Positions 16,534 through 25,431 of a DNA stretch of 32,812 nt are shown here, piece by piece (the first letter of the stretch is position 1; each line of letters begins with the position of its first letter). The DNA is from a bacterium (GTDB taxonomy: Bacteria; Hydrothermota; 32-111), in contig JAQVDU010000008.1 of the NCBI GenBank assembly GCA_028698175.1, forward strand, positions 1 to 32,812. Direction: 5' to 3'. The translations under genes were made by a program, and so were the position numbers. The notes below the pieces were generated by a model. That model worked only from the letters and a program-made list of their open reading frames with translations, had not been told where the DNA came from and did no database searches.

Positions 16534-17379
16534 ATGAATAAAGAATACATCCAGGCAGAGTTTGACATAACAGGCATAAAGATAGACGAAGAGAAGCTTG
16601 AGATACTTTCATACAGAAACAAAATCTATTTTTCAATGCTTGAAAACAGGGAGACAGGGAAGAGCACCCTGTATGTTTACGGAAGAACTGTTGACGAGAT
16701 TTTCTCTGCGGCAAAAATCATGCGCGAAAACTTCTTTCTCGACAAATACAGGAAGAAGAAGATCTTCGAGAACAAATACCTTCTGAAATACCTTAAAACC
16801 TACAAGCCGTTCAATGTCGGCAGATACAGAATCATTCCTTACTTTCACAAAGACGAAACAATGACCAAAAAAACCGAAATAATACTCAATCCGGGTTTTT
16901 CTTTCGGCACAGGGGAGCATCCCACAACAAAGCTTGTTCTTTTGTTTATGTCTGACACAGACCTGACAGGACTTGATGTTTTGGACTGCGGAGTCGGGTC
17001 GGGAATACTCTCAATAGCCGCATCAAAGAGCGGCGCAAAAAGAATTGTCGGCTTCGACACTGACGATTCCACGGTTGTCTCTACGGCTGATAATTCCAAG
17101 CTCAACAAAACAAAGAATGCAGAATTTCTGCTGGGAACTCTCGATAAAATAAAGGAGAGAGAAAAATTCGACATATTTCTCGTGAATATGCTTTCGCGCG
17201 AATTTAAAACTTTCTTACCTGATTTGAGGCGGCATTCAAAAGAGAATAGCTTATGCTTTGTCTCAGGCATACTCCTCTCTGAGGAGAAAGAGATAGAGAG
17301 GTACTTCAGATCGATTCAAATGAAAATATCAAAAAAAAAGGTTCTTAGAGAATGGTTAGGATACTCCTTGTTATTCTGA
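16534..17379 (+). CDS. prmA: Ribosomal protein L11 methyltransferase
   Basis: FSFGTGEHPTTKLVL, VLDCGVGSGILSIAASKSGAKRIVGFDTDD, IFLVNMLSREF. Confidence 0.9.
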   Translation: MNKEYIQAEFDITGIKIDEEKLEILSYRNKIYFSMLENRETGKSTLYVYGRTVDEIFSAAKIMRENFFLDKYRKKKIFENKYLLKYLKTYKPFNVGRYRIIPYFHKDETMTKKTEIILNPGFSFGTGEHPTTKLVLLFMSDTDLTGLDVLDCGVGSGILSIAASKSGAKRIVGFDTDDSTVVSTADNSKLNKTKNAEFLLGTLDKIKEREKFDIFLVNMLSREFKTFLPDLRRHSKENSLCFVSGILLSEEKEIERYFRSIQMKISKKKVLREWLGYSLLF

Positions 17380-19106
17380 TAACAGCATCCGTGACTTTGC
17401 ATTCTGAAGAAGCAAAATTTCCCCTTGACGAATCCATAGTTACAGGTTCGTTCGGAGAATTCAGGTGGAACCATCTTCACGCAGGGATTGACCTGTCAAC
17501 CGGCGGTGTTGAAGGAAAGCCGGTCTATGCTCCGATTGACGGCTGGGTTTCATATATAAAGAGGGATTTCACAGGCTATGGAAATACTCTGTTTCTTGAG
17601 AATGAAAATAATATCTATGTATTTGCCCACCTTCAGAAGTTTTCCGAAAAATCAAGCATCCTGCTCTCGGAAAATAAATTCAGACAAACAATTTATCCTT
17701 CCTCCGGAAAGGTGAAGTTCAAAAAAGGCGAGCTTATTGCATACTCCGGTTCTTCAGGGACATCAAATCCTCATCTTCACTTTGAAGTGCGCTCTAAAAT
17801 CAACAATCCCATAAATCCCCTGACTCTCTTCAAAATAGAGGACAAGGAACACCCGTTTATCTACGGGGTCTTGTTTGAATGCGCTTCCGATACCACGCTT
17901 ATAAACGGCAAACATGATAATGTATACATTCAGGCGACAAAAGTAAATGATTCGATATTCAAGATAAAGCCGGTAAATGTCTCCGGTCCTTTCTATGTCT
18001 CAGTGAAGGTTATAGACAAAGCCAATTCCCTTACGGCAAAGCTCTTTGTCTATGAGGCATCGCTACAGTCAAACGAAAAGACTCTTCTGACCTTCACCCT
18101 TGATTCAATAAGCTTTGAACTGAGCAGGAAGTCGCCTCTCTTCTTCAGGGGGGACGTGGCAGTGAAGAATGCCAATTACCTCTTTGCATTCAAAAAACCA
18201 TTTGAAAACTTTCTTTACCACTCCGCATCAGGATTATTGTCGCCTGATACTGATACATTGATAACAACCTTTTTTAAAGATTTCAATGGAAACAGTTCCC
18301 GGTGCGATATACCCATAGTGATGTCAAAAGAGAATAAAAAGAATTATGATTCTTTTGTAAAAATGAAAAAGGCAAACAATAAAATTGTTCTGCTTATGTC
18401 CGGTTCATACGCGAAATACTCTGTATCGGATAAGGTGAAAAAATATTTCACAGAGTATAATGTCGCAGAGAGGTATAAATATTTTGTTTACGAAAGATGG
18501 GGGGTCACTGACAACGGATTCTCTGTGGACGGATTGACAGTGGAAGACAATATTGCACACATAGACAATACAATACCAATAAAACTGTCAGATTCCATCA
18601 CAATCATATCCGGAAATGAATTATCATTTCTTTTCAACAGGGAGAAGAAGACAAAGAACGGAATGGACTACTCAACAGACTTGTTCAGGTTCAAGCTGTG
18701 CGACCAATACCTTGTGAGTCCTGTCAAATTGATTCTTACAGGATATAAAGGATTATCCCTCTATACGTATGCCAATGGTGTACAAACATTCCATAAAAGC
18801 TTGGATGACATAGATACTGTCAGAATGGATTATCTGAAATCGTTTATAATAGGCAAGGATATAAAGAAGCCCAAGCATTCAAGGATCAGAAAAAAAACCT
18901 TTAACGGATATACATTCGTCACATACTCTCTTTACGACGCAGAGTCGGGAATCGACTGGAATTTTGTCGCAGACTCAAATGAATTGTATAATGAACCCAA
19001 CATATCCACAGGAAAGGTCAAAATAAGAATAGAAAAGAATAAGAGCGCCTGTTTCGTCATTAAAGACAAAGAGGGAAACAGGGATACGCTTTTCTTGAAT
19101 CAATAA
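17352..19106 (+). CDS. M23-family metallopeptidase (LytM-type), secreted
   Basis: Signal peptide; GSFGEFRWNHLHAGIDLS, GKPVYAPIDGWVSYIKRDFTGYGNTLFLEN, SGSSGTSNPHLHFEVR. Confidence 0.9.
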   Translation: MVRILLVILITASVTLHSEEAKFPLDESIVTGSFGEFRWNHLHAGIDLSTGGVEGKPVYAPIDGWVSYIKRDFTGYGNTLFLENENNIYVFAHLQKFSEKSSILLSENKFRQTIYPSSGKVKFKKGELIAYSGSSGTSNPHLHFEVRSKINNPINPLTLFKIEDKEHPFIYGVLFECASDTTLINGKHDNVYIQATKVNDSIFKIKPVNVSGPFYVSVKVIDKANSLTAKLFVYEASLQSNEKTLLTFTLDSISFELSRKSPLFFRGDVAVKNANYLFAFKKPFENFLYHSASGLLSPDTDTLITTFFKDFNGNSSRCDIPIVMSKENKKNYDSFVKMKKANNKIVLLMSGSYAKYSVSDKVKKYFTEYNVAERYKYFVYERWGVTDNGFSVDGLTVEDNIAHIDNTIPIKLSDSITIISGNELSFLFNREKKTKNGMDYSTDLFRFKLCDQYLVSPVKLILTGYKGLSLYTYANGVQTFHKSLDDIDTVRMDYLKSFIIGKDIKKPKHSRIRKKTFNGYTFVTYSLYDAESGIDWNFVADSNELYNEPNISTGKVKIRIEKNKSACFVIKDKEGNRDTLFLNQ

Positions 19107-19239
19107 GATATTTCACACCAGCCCCCATAAGCATAATGTTTCAGTTTACACAGATTTATATTTTTTGACTCATTTCTCAGGTATTCTTATATGGAAATAA
19201 ATATATTAAATAAAAATATGAGATATATTAAAATACCTA

Positions 19240-19267
19240 TTGATAAAATTGATTTTTTGGTTATAAT
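19240..19267 (+). promoter_or_regulatory. Promoter of the DUF2089 operon (TTGATA-N16-TATAAT)
   Basis: TTGATA 19240-19245, TATAAT 19262-19267, AAGGAG RBS at 19275, ATG 19287. Confidence 0.6.
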
Positions 19268-19286
19268 GTTTAAAAAGGAGATAAAA

Positions 19287-19658
19287 ATGGCTGAAAACAA
19301 AATTGTAAAAAACTGTCCTGTCTGCGGAGGAGAGATGGTTGTAAAACAACTCCATTGTCCTTCGTGCAAGACTGACATCACTGGAACTTTTTCGACAACC
19401 CTCTCAAACCCTTTTGATGAGGATGAGTGGAAGTTCGTAACAGAGTTCTTGGTGTGTGAAGGAAATCTTAAGTGTCTGTCGGAGAGAATCAATCTTTCCT
19501 ACCCCACCCTTAAAAACAAGCTTCTTAAAATAAAGCAGAAGCTTCCCGGAGGAGACCTTATAATCCGCGAGGAGGTTGATGAGGTTCTTGAACTCATTGA
19601 CAAGGGCGACCCGGAGGCAAAGGAGATGCTTGAAAAACTAAAAAGGAGGATAAAATGA
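19287..19658 (+). CDS. DUF2089-family zinc-ribbon/HTH protein
   Basis: CPVCGGEMVVKQLHCPSCKTDITGTF...FVTEFLVCEGNLKCLSERINLSYPTLKNKL; start after AAGGAG. Confidence 0.85.
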   Translation: MAENKIVKNCPVCGGEMVVKQLHCPSCKTDITGTFSTTLSNPFDEDEWKFVTEFLVCEGNLKCLSERINLSYPTLKNKLLKIKQKLPGGDLIIREEVDEVLELIDKGDPEAKEMLEKLKRRIK

Positions 19659-19960
19659 GAATTTCAAAGTTCGGTCTTCTGCTTGTGATTATAGGAGTCT
19701 TTCTGCTCCTATCAACCTACAACATATCAGTATTCGAGTTCTCAAGGGATTGGCCCTGGATACTCGTCATCATTGGACTCTTTGTGCTTTTAAAGAGAGA
19801 AAACAGGTGCCACAATCCATTTATAAGCATAAATACGGAAAAGAAAGACAAAGAGAAGGAGAAGAGAGAATCGGAAGAGAGAAAGAATATACTCGAGAAA
19901 CTTCAAAAAAATGAGATAACTCTTGAAGAGGCTATGAAAAGAATGAACGGGGAGGAATAA
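19655..19960 (+). CDS. LiaI/LiaF-like TM protein (DUF5668-like) with C-terminal SHOCT-like helix pair
   Basis: Two TM segments (FGLLLVIIGVFLLLS, WPWILVIIGLFVLLKRE) and ILEKLQKNEITLEEAMKRMNG. Confidence 0.75.
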   Translation: MRISKFGLLLVIIGVFLLLSTYNISVFEFSRDWPWILVIIGLFVLLKRENRCHNPFISINTEKKDKEKEKRESEERKNILEKLQKNEITLEEAMKRMNGEE

Positions 19961-20394
19961 TGGACACAAAAATAGAGAAAATCCTCCGCTTGGTGCAGGA
20001 GGGTAAGATGTCGGCAGAAGAGGCAGATTCTCTCCTCGGCCTGCTTAAAATGAAGGACAAAAACTCTAGGCAGGGATGCAACCTCAGAGTGAGGATAATT
20101 AAGGATGACGGAGACGGCGAAAAGAACGTCAATCTTAACCTTCCCATGAGCTTTGTCAAAATGATGGTAAAGGCAACCGGAAAGTTCTCCATCGATTCCA
20201 TGGGAAAGAATAACAGCGTCAAGGAGTCCCTTTCAAACGTCGGACTTAAGTTTGACGAAAACGGAAAGATAGAGGACGTGGAGTCATTTTTAAAGGGTCT
20301 TGACGCCCTGTGCGAGCATTCTCCGATAGACATTGCAAACGTGCAGGTGAGCGACGGAGACGGGGATGTTGACATTAGAATATCAATTGATTGA
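19960..20394 (+). CDS. SHOCT-like-domain protein
   Basis: N-terminal IEKILRLVQEGKMSAEEADSLLGLLKM; ATG overlaps the preceding TAA. Confidence 0.7.
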   Translation: MDTKIEKILRLVQEGKMSAEEADSLLGLLKMKDKNSRQGCNLRVRIIKDDGDGEKNVNLNLPMSFVKMMVKATGKFSIDSMGKNNSVKESLSNVGLKFDENGKIEDVESFLKGLDALCEHSPIDIANVQVSDGDGDVDIRISID

Positions 20395-20414
20395 AGAAGA
20401 GATTGAAGATTCAG

Positions 20415-20448
20415 GCGGAGAGAAGGAAAGACCTCTCTCCGCTCTTTC
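20415..20448 (+). terminator. Intrinsic terminator of the DUF2089 operon
   Basis: GCGGAGAGA ... TCTCTCCGC perfect 9-bp stem followed by TCTTTC. Confidence 0.7.
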
Positions 20449-20460
20449 AAAAGATAAATA

Positions 20461-20488
20461 TTGATTTTTATTTTTCAAGATATATAAT
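20461..20488 (+). promoter_or_regulatory. Promoter of the 16-aa-repeat protein operon (TTGATT-N16-TATAAT)
   Basis: TTGATT 20461-20466; TATAAT 20483-20488. Confidence 0.55.
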
Positions 20489-20556
20489 ATTTATATGAGA
20501 ATATTGAGGATTTTAAAGCAATTGATAACTCCCGAAACCTAAAAACAGAAGGCGAA

Positions 20557-20910
20557 TTGATAACAAGAATCTCTGACGCATCATACAATACTGTAGGGTA
20601 CATCCATGAAAAGGTTATAGAAGATGCTTCATCCTCACCCATCGGCTACATAGAGGGAGGGGCAATCCTCGACGAGCATAAAAATACACTGGGATACCTT
20701 GTATTCGGCAGAATAGAGGATATGCACCATGACCCTCTTGCCTATATGGAGGGAGATACTCTCTCCGATGCGACGCGCACCCCGATAGCATACATTTACA
20801 GCGAGAGGATTGAAGATTCGCTTCACAATACCGTGGGTTACATACACAACAGATGCGATAAGTCATTCATTGCCGTTTTGATTGTCTTCGGCTTTATTTC
20901 ACTTATATAA
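20557..20910 (+). CDS. Small tail-anchored protein of six 16-residue repeats (possible beta-flower/toroid-like fold)
   Basis: Repeats TRISDASYNTVGYIHE / KVIEDASSSPIGYIEG / GAILDEHKNTLGYLVF / GRIEDMHHDPLAYMEG / DTLSDATRTPIAYIYS / ERIEDSLHNTVGYIHN, then C-terminal TM FIAVLIVFGFISLI; TTG start with an upstream purine-rich RBS. Confidence 0.75.
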   Translation: MITRISDASYNTVGYIHEKVIEDASSSPIGYIEGGAILDEHKNTLGYLVFGRIEDMHHDPLAYMEGDTLSDATRTPIAYIYSERIEDSLHNTVGYIHNRCDKSFIAVLIVFGFISLI

Positions 20911-20922
20911 AAGGGAGATTCG

Positions 20923-22920
20923 ATGAAAAAAATCCTTTTGTCTGTTATTGTTTCTCTCGCCGCGCTTTTCCTCTTTTCCCAGAACTTTGATAATTATAAA
21001 ATCTACCTTTGGGACAATGACTACGGTGCCGTATTCGTGAATCCGGACGATGGTCAGACTAACATCGGTTATGAATACAATGTGAAAAAAGCATTGAATA
21101 AGATCGGTTTTGCAGACAATGTGAGGCTCTTTGAGGGTGATACAATGGCCCGCCAGTACACAAAACTCTCCCAGTACGGAGCTGTCTTCATAGTCACAGG
21201 CCACTATCCTGTTGACTACAGGTCTGCCATGTTCACAACTGCCGAAATAGACACTCTCGCAAAGTATCTCAACTGGGGAGGGTGCGTTTATTTTGAAGGC
21301 AACAATGTGATGGAATTTCTAAAACTTAATTTCCCGGTCTTTTATTCGAGGTATTTCAATGACTCTATTGAGGTTGTCGCGCAGAGGTATGCGATAGATT
21401 CTCTGATGACTGACCCGACGAGTTCATTCTGCAGATATTACAGGTTCAACTATCCGGAGTCATCCGTCTCCGATTCCGGAGTCGATTTTCTCGTGACAAG
21501 GGACGGAACACTGCGGGAACCCAACTATTTCAAAGTGCTTTATTTTGACAATCAGTCGAAGCTCTACAAATCAACTGCAACTGCGTACACTCCTCCGGCG
21601 ACAAAGGATGGAAAGTATTTCTATTTTCCAGGTAAGACCTTTGTTCAGTCGGTCGACGTGGGCGCATTCTCATACCAGACATACGGAAGAACCGAACGTC
21701 CACTCCCCGATTCAATAAAGAGTCAGTATATAAGAATGGCTTACCTTAAAGACGTTCTGAGATTCTTCGGAATGGCGCGCACCCTTATAGTTGTGGATGA
21801 CGGCACGACAGCCATAAATGCATCCATTGACAATGCAATGACCCGTCTTGCAAATTATGACAGCATAGTTGTCGCCACACAGGGAGCTCCAATTCACGCC
21901 AACCTTATGCCGTACACTTCTGTCTTCTGGTACACTGACACAATGAATACGACCCTGACTCTGACAGATACTTTAAATCTCGGCGTCTATCTTGATTACG
22001 GAGGAAACCTCTTCCTGGCATCTGATAATTTCGCAGAGCAGTACGGGGCAAACTTTCCATTTCTGACAAAGTATCTCGGAAGCAATTTCGTGGATGACTC
22101 CTTTCCGAATGACACAATCTATGCCTCACTGCAGTCATTCTGGTATTACAATGACGTATCGGACACCTTCAGGATTACAAAGCCGACGAGAGGGTATGAG
22201 CCTGACGTTATCAGAACAGACAATTCGGACGCTGATACTGCATTCTATGTTCTCGGCTCAAGCAGAAACAAGCTTTGCTGCGGGACAAGGTACTCTTCGA
22301 TAACGCATAATTCCATTTTTCTGTCATTTCCATTCCTTAGGGCGCCCTACCAGACAAAGGCAGGATATCCGGTTGATTCCATACTGAAAATCGCTTTAAA
22401 GGTTTACTTTGACTATGACCTTGATTTTGAGACGCATGATTATACATTCTCATCCGAGTGCGACATAGCATTCTCTGTAAGTGAAAAGAGTATTTTCTTC
22501 TATGTGACTCTGAAGAACCCTTCAAATGGAGAGATATCGGTCTTCAGGGATGGCAAGAGAATTGCATATAAACAGACCTCTTCGGATATATCATACTACA
22601 AAATAGATGCCGAAAGATTGAGCGGAGAGTATGAAGTCAAGGTGACGGATTCTTTTGGCTCTGAGATTTCGTCAATAAAAACTATCGTGCCGCCGGTTTC
22701 GTCAAACTCTTTCTCTGCAGGGATAAACAACAAAACTCTTTATTTGAAAGGAACGCCAAACAAGAATTTTTCCGTAGTCAATCTTGCCGGCAGGGAGGTT
22801 CTTAAAGTGACAACGAATGAGTTTGGAGAGTGCAGAGCAGACGTCTCAAAGCTTCCCTCTTCAATCTATTTTGTGAAAGAGGAGAATTCCATTCTGTTTG
22901 TCAAGACAGCCAAACTATGA
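20923..22920 (+). CDS. Large secreted protein with two tandem GATase1-like/Rossmann-like halves and a type IX-like C-terminal sorting domain
   Basis: Signal peptide MKKILLSVIVSLAALFLFS; repeated pattern ...LAKYLNWGGCVYFEGNN... / ...LGVYLDYGGNLFLASDN...; C-terminus SVVNLAGREVLKVTTNEFGECRADVSKLPSSIYFVK. Confidence 0.7.
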   Translation: MKKILLSVIVSLAALFLFSQNFDNYKIYLWDNDYGAVFVNPDDGQTNIGYEYNVKKALNKIGFADNVRLFEGDTMARQYTKLSQYGAVFIVTGHYPVDYRSAMFTTAEIDTLAKYLNWGGCVYFEGNNVMEFLKLNFPVFYSRYFNDSIEVVAQRYAIDSLMTDPTSSFCRYYRFNYPESSVSDSGVDFLVTRDGTLREPNYFKVLYFDNQSKLYKSTATAYTPPATKDGKYFYFPGKTFVQSVDVGAFSYQTYGRTERPLPDSIKSQYIRMAYLKDVLRFFGMARTLIVVDDGTTAINASIDNAMTRLANYDSIVVATQGAPIHANLMPYTSVFWYTDTMNTTLTLTDTLNLGVYLDYGGNLFLASDNFAEQYGANFPFLTKYLGSNFVDDSFPNDTIYASLQSFWYYNDVSDTFRITKPTRGYEPDVIRTDNSDADTAFYVLGSSRNKLCCGTRYSSITHNSIFLSFPFLRAPYQTKAGYPVDSILKIALKVYFDYDLDFETHDYTFSSECDIAFSVSEKSIFFYVTLKNPSNGEISVFRDGKRIAYKQTSSDISYYKIDAERLSGEYEVKVTDSFGSEISSIKTIVPPVSSNSFSAGINNKTLYLKGTPNKNFSVVNLAGREVLKVTTNEFGECRADVSKLPSSIYFVKEENSILFVKTAKL

Positions 22921-23453
22921 TAATAGAAAAGAGAGCAGAAATAATAAAAAAAAAGGCGGAGCTTAACAAAGAAGAGAATGAACTCTTTCTTGAAATGATT
23001 GAGAAAGATTCTTTTGACCTGGCGTTTATTGACGAGAGTGTAAAAAATATATACGGGGAACTAAAGAAAATCATTAAATGCGAGGAGTGCGGAGAGTGCT
23101 GCAGGGAGATAATAGTGGTTTTCGAAGATGAGGATTTGAACAAGCTTGCCGAAGCAGTCAAAGAGGATAGAAAAACCCTCGAAAAGCGTTTGTTTCAGAA
23201 ATATGAAAAATTCAACTGCTTCGTTATGAATCAGTCCCCCTGTCCGTTTCAAAAAGAGAATCTCTGCACCGTCTATGATTACAGGGGAACGGAATGCAGG
23301 GATTTCCCATATCTTGAAAACAGACTGTTTTCAGAGATATACAGGTATGTCTTTCAGGGATACCCTATGTGCCCTTACCATTTCAGTGTGATAGAATCGC
23401 TGAAAGAGGCGCTTCAATTTGAAAACTTAAAGGAAGGAAATTTTGGATCTTAA
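22917..23453 (+). CDS. YkgJ-family cysteine-cluster (Fe/Zn-chelating) protein
   Basis: CEECGECCREI...CPFQKENLCTVYDYRGTECRDFPY; ATGA overlap with upstream gene. Confidence 0.85.
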   Translation: MIIEKRAEIIKKKAELNKEENELFLEMIEKDSFDLAFIDESVKNIYGELKKIIKCEECGECCREIIVVFEDEDLNKLAEAVKEDRKTLEKRLFQKYEKFNCFVMNQSPCPFQKENLCTVYDYRGTECRDFPYLENRLFSEIYRYVFQGYPMCPYHFSVIESLKEALQFENLKEGNFGS

Positions 23454-25428
23454 AAAAGAGAGTCTTTACGCCATACTTGACCTTATAAGCGAACCTGCAA
23501 TCCTTGTGGATGAGCTCGGAAAAATCATCTTTGAAAACAAATCAGCCAAGACCTTTTGCTCAAATAATGATGAAGGCAGAGAATCCTGTTTTGACGTGGC
23601 AGAAAAGATACTTCAGGTTGGAATGAATGAAGGGCAACTGAAAGTAAAACTGCATGACAGAGTTGTTGAAATCCACTTTAAAATAGTCAAGCTTCACGGA
23701 TTCGCCTTTCTTGTCTTCTCTGACATTGAAAAGAGAATAAAGGAACTGAGCGACAAGCTGATAAAGTCGACAAATGAACTTGAATCAATCAATGAGGAAC
23801 TGACATCCGCGGAAGAGGAGGCGAAACGCAGAGAGGATGAAATAAGAAGAAAAAACATTGATTTTGTCAGAAGCGAAGAAAAGTACAAAGCCCTAGCAGA
23901 GACATCCTCTGATATTATAGTGATAGTGGATGAAAAATACCTGGTCAAATACGTGAACTCTTCAGCATTGAGTTACTTTAAAGGTTCAAGGGAGAATGTA
24001 ATCGGAAAGAGCATAAAACAGCTCTTTCCTTATGATGACGAAAAACAGAAGACAGCTCTTATAGATATGGTATTTAAAGAGAAAAAGCAGATGAAATTCG
24101 ATTCTGTGACAGTATTTCCGGACGGAGAGGTGTGGCTGGGGACAAGGCTTGTGCCGCTTTTCGACAGCGAAAAGAAAGTCGAGTCAGTGATGATGATATC
24201 CAGGGATATAACAGAGAGAAAGAGGATAGAGCTTGACAACCTTACTGTCAATGAAAGGTTCGGAAAGGTCTTCAAACATAATCCTTTGGGCATTCTGATA
24301 AGCAGAGCAGAGGACGGACACATAATCGATGCCAATGATTCATGCGAGGCAATCTTCGGATACCCTCCTGAAGAGCTTCTCGGCAGACCTGCGGGAATTC
24401 TTTACGAGAAGCCAGAAGAGAGGGCTTTTTTCGTGGACAGACTTCTAAGAGAGGGTCCGCAGAAAAACTATGAACTGAAGATACGGCGCAAGAACAATGA
24501 GATACGTACTGTTTTTCTTTCTGCAGATTACCTTGAGATAAACGAGGAGAGGTGCATACTGTCGATAATTCAGGACGTAACGGAAGAAGTGATAGCGAAC
24601 AATACGCGGGAAGTCCTCTTTGACATAGCTGACTCGGCATTCAGAGTGAAAGACCTCAGCTCCCTCTATCCTGAGATTCACAAATCCCTGAAAAAGGTGC
24701 TCAATGCCAACAATTTCTATGTGGCTGTCTACGAAAAATCGTCAGACACGATCAATTTTCCGTACTATCATGACGAAAAGGACGATTATGCGCCTTCGAA
24801 AAAATTCGGCAACGGCCTTACGGAGTATGCGCTGAAGAATAAGAAGCCGGTTCTTCTCTCCGGCGAAGAGATAAAAAAAATGGCTGAGAATGGAATCGTG
24901 GAGATAATAGGAACCCTTCCTGTGCAGTGGCTGGGCGTGCCGCTTCTCGGCGAGTCATTCACAGGAGTCCTTGCGGTTCAGCATTATGACGTTAATTACT
25001 CGTATACGCAGAACGACAAAAATATTCTTTACTTTGTTTCCAAGCAGATATCGAGGGGGATAGAAAACAAGGTCAAGGAAGAGCTTCTCATTCAGTCGGA
25101 GCTGAAGCACAGAATGCTTCTCGATTCTATAAAATCTCCGATTCTATCTCTCAGGGAGGATATGGAGATATTCTACTGCAACCAGTCATACGCGGATTTC
25201 GTGGGAAAGAAACTGTCAGACCTTGAAGGAAAGAATCTTTTGGAGATTTTCCCTGATTTTGAAAAGACAAAATCATTTGAGGCATTCAAAAAATGCATGA
25301 AAACTGGAGAGACACAGCAGGTGGAGGGAGAGGTTAAGGGAAAAAATGTCATCATCAATGCGAGAATTTACCGCACAAAGTGGGGAATCCTCTCTGTGGC
25401 TGAATCGATGGCTAAGAAGAGCTCCTGA
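23443..25428 (+). CDS. Multi-PAS/GAF sensor protein without an obvious output domain
   Basis: PAS segments near the N-terminus, around YKALAETSSDIIVIVDEKYLVKYVNSS, FGKVFKHNPLGILISRAEDGHIIDANDSCEAIFGYPPEELLGR (followed by a PAC region) and KHRMLLDSIKSPILSLREDMEIFYCNQSYADFVGK; a GAF segment between them; no H-box, HATPase, GGDEF or HTH seen. Confidence 0.8.
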   Translation: MDLKKESLYAILDLISEPAILVDELGKIIFENKSAKTFCSNNDEGRESCFDVAEKILQVGMNEGQLKVKLHDRVVEIHFKIVKLHGFAFLVFSDIEKRIKELSDKLIKSTNELESINEELTSAEEEAKRREDEIRRKNIDFVRSEEKYKALAETSSDIIVIVDEKYLVKYVNSSALSYFKGSRENVIGKSIKQLFPYDDEKQKTALIDMVFKEKKQMKFDSVTVFPDGEVWLGTRLVPLFDSEKKVESVMMISRDITERKRIELDNLTVNERFGKVFKHNPLGILISRAEDGHIIDANDSCEAIFGYPPEELLGRPAGILYEKPEERAFFVDRLLREGPQKNYELKIRRKNNEIRTVFLSADYLEINEERCILSIIQDVTEEVIANNTREVLFDIADSAFRVKDLSSLYPEIHKSLKKVLNANNFYVAVYEKSSDTINFPYYHDEKDDYAPSKKFGNGLTEYALKNKKPVLLSGEEIKKMAENGIVEIIGTLPVQWLGVPLLGESFTGVLAVQHYDVNYSYTQNDKNILYFVSKQISRGIENKVKEELLIQSELKHRMLLDSIKSPILSLREDMEIFYCNQSYADFVGKKLSDLEGKNLLEIFPDFEKTKSFEAFKKCMKTGETQQVEGEVKGKNVIINARIYRTKWGILSVAESMAKKSS

Positions 25429-25431
25429 CAG

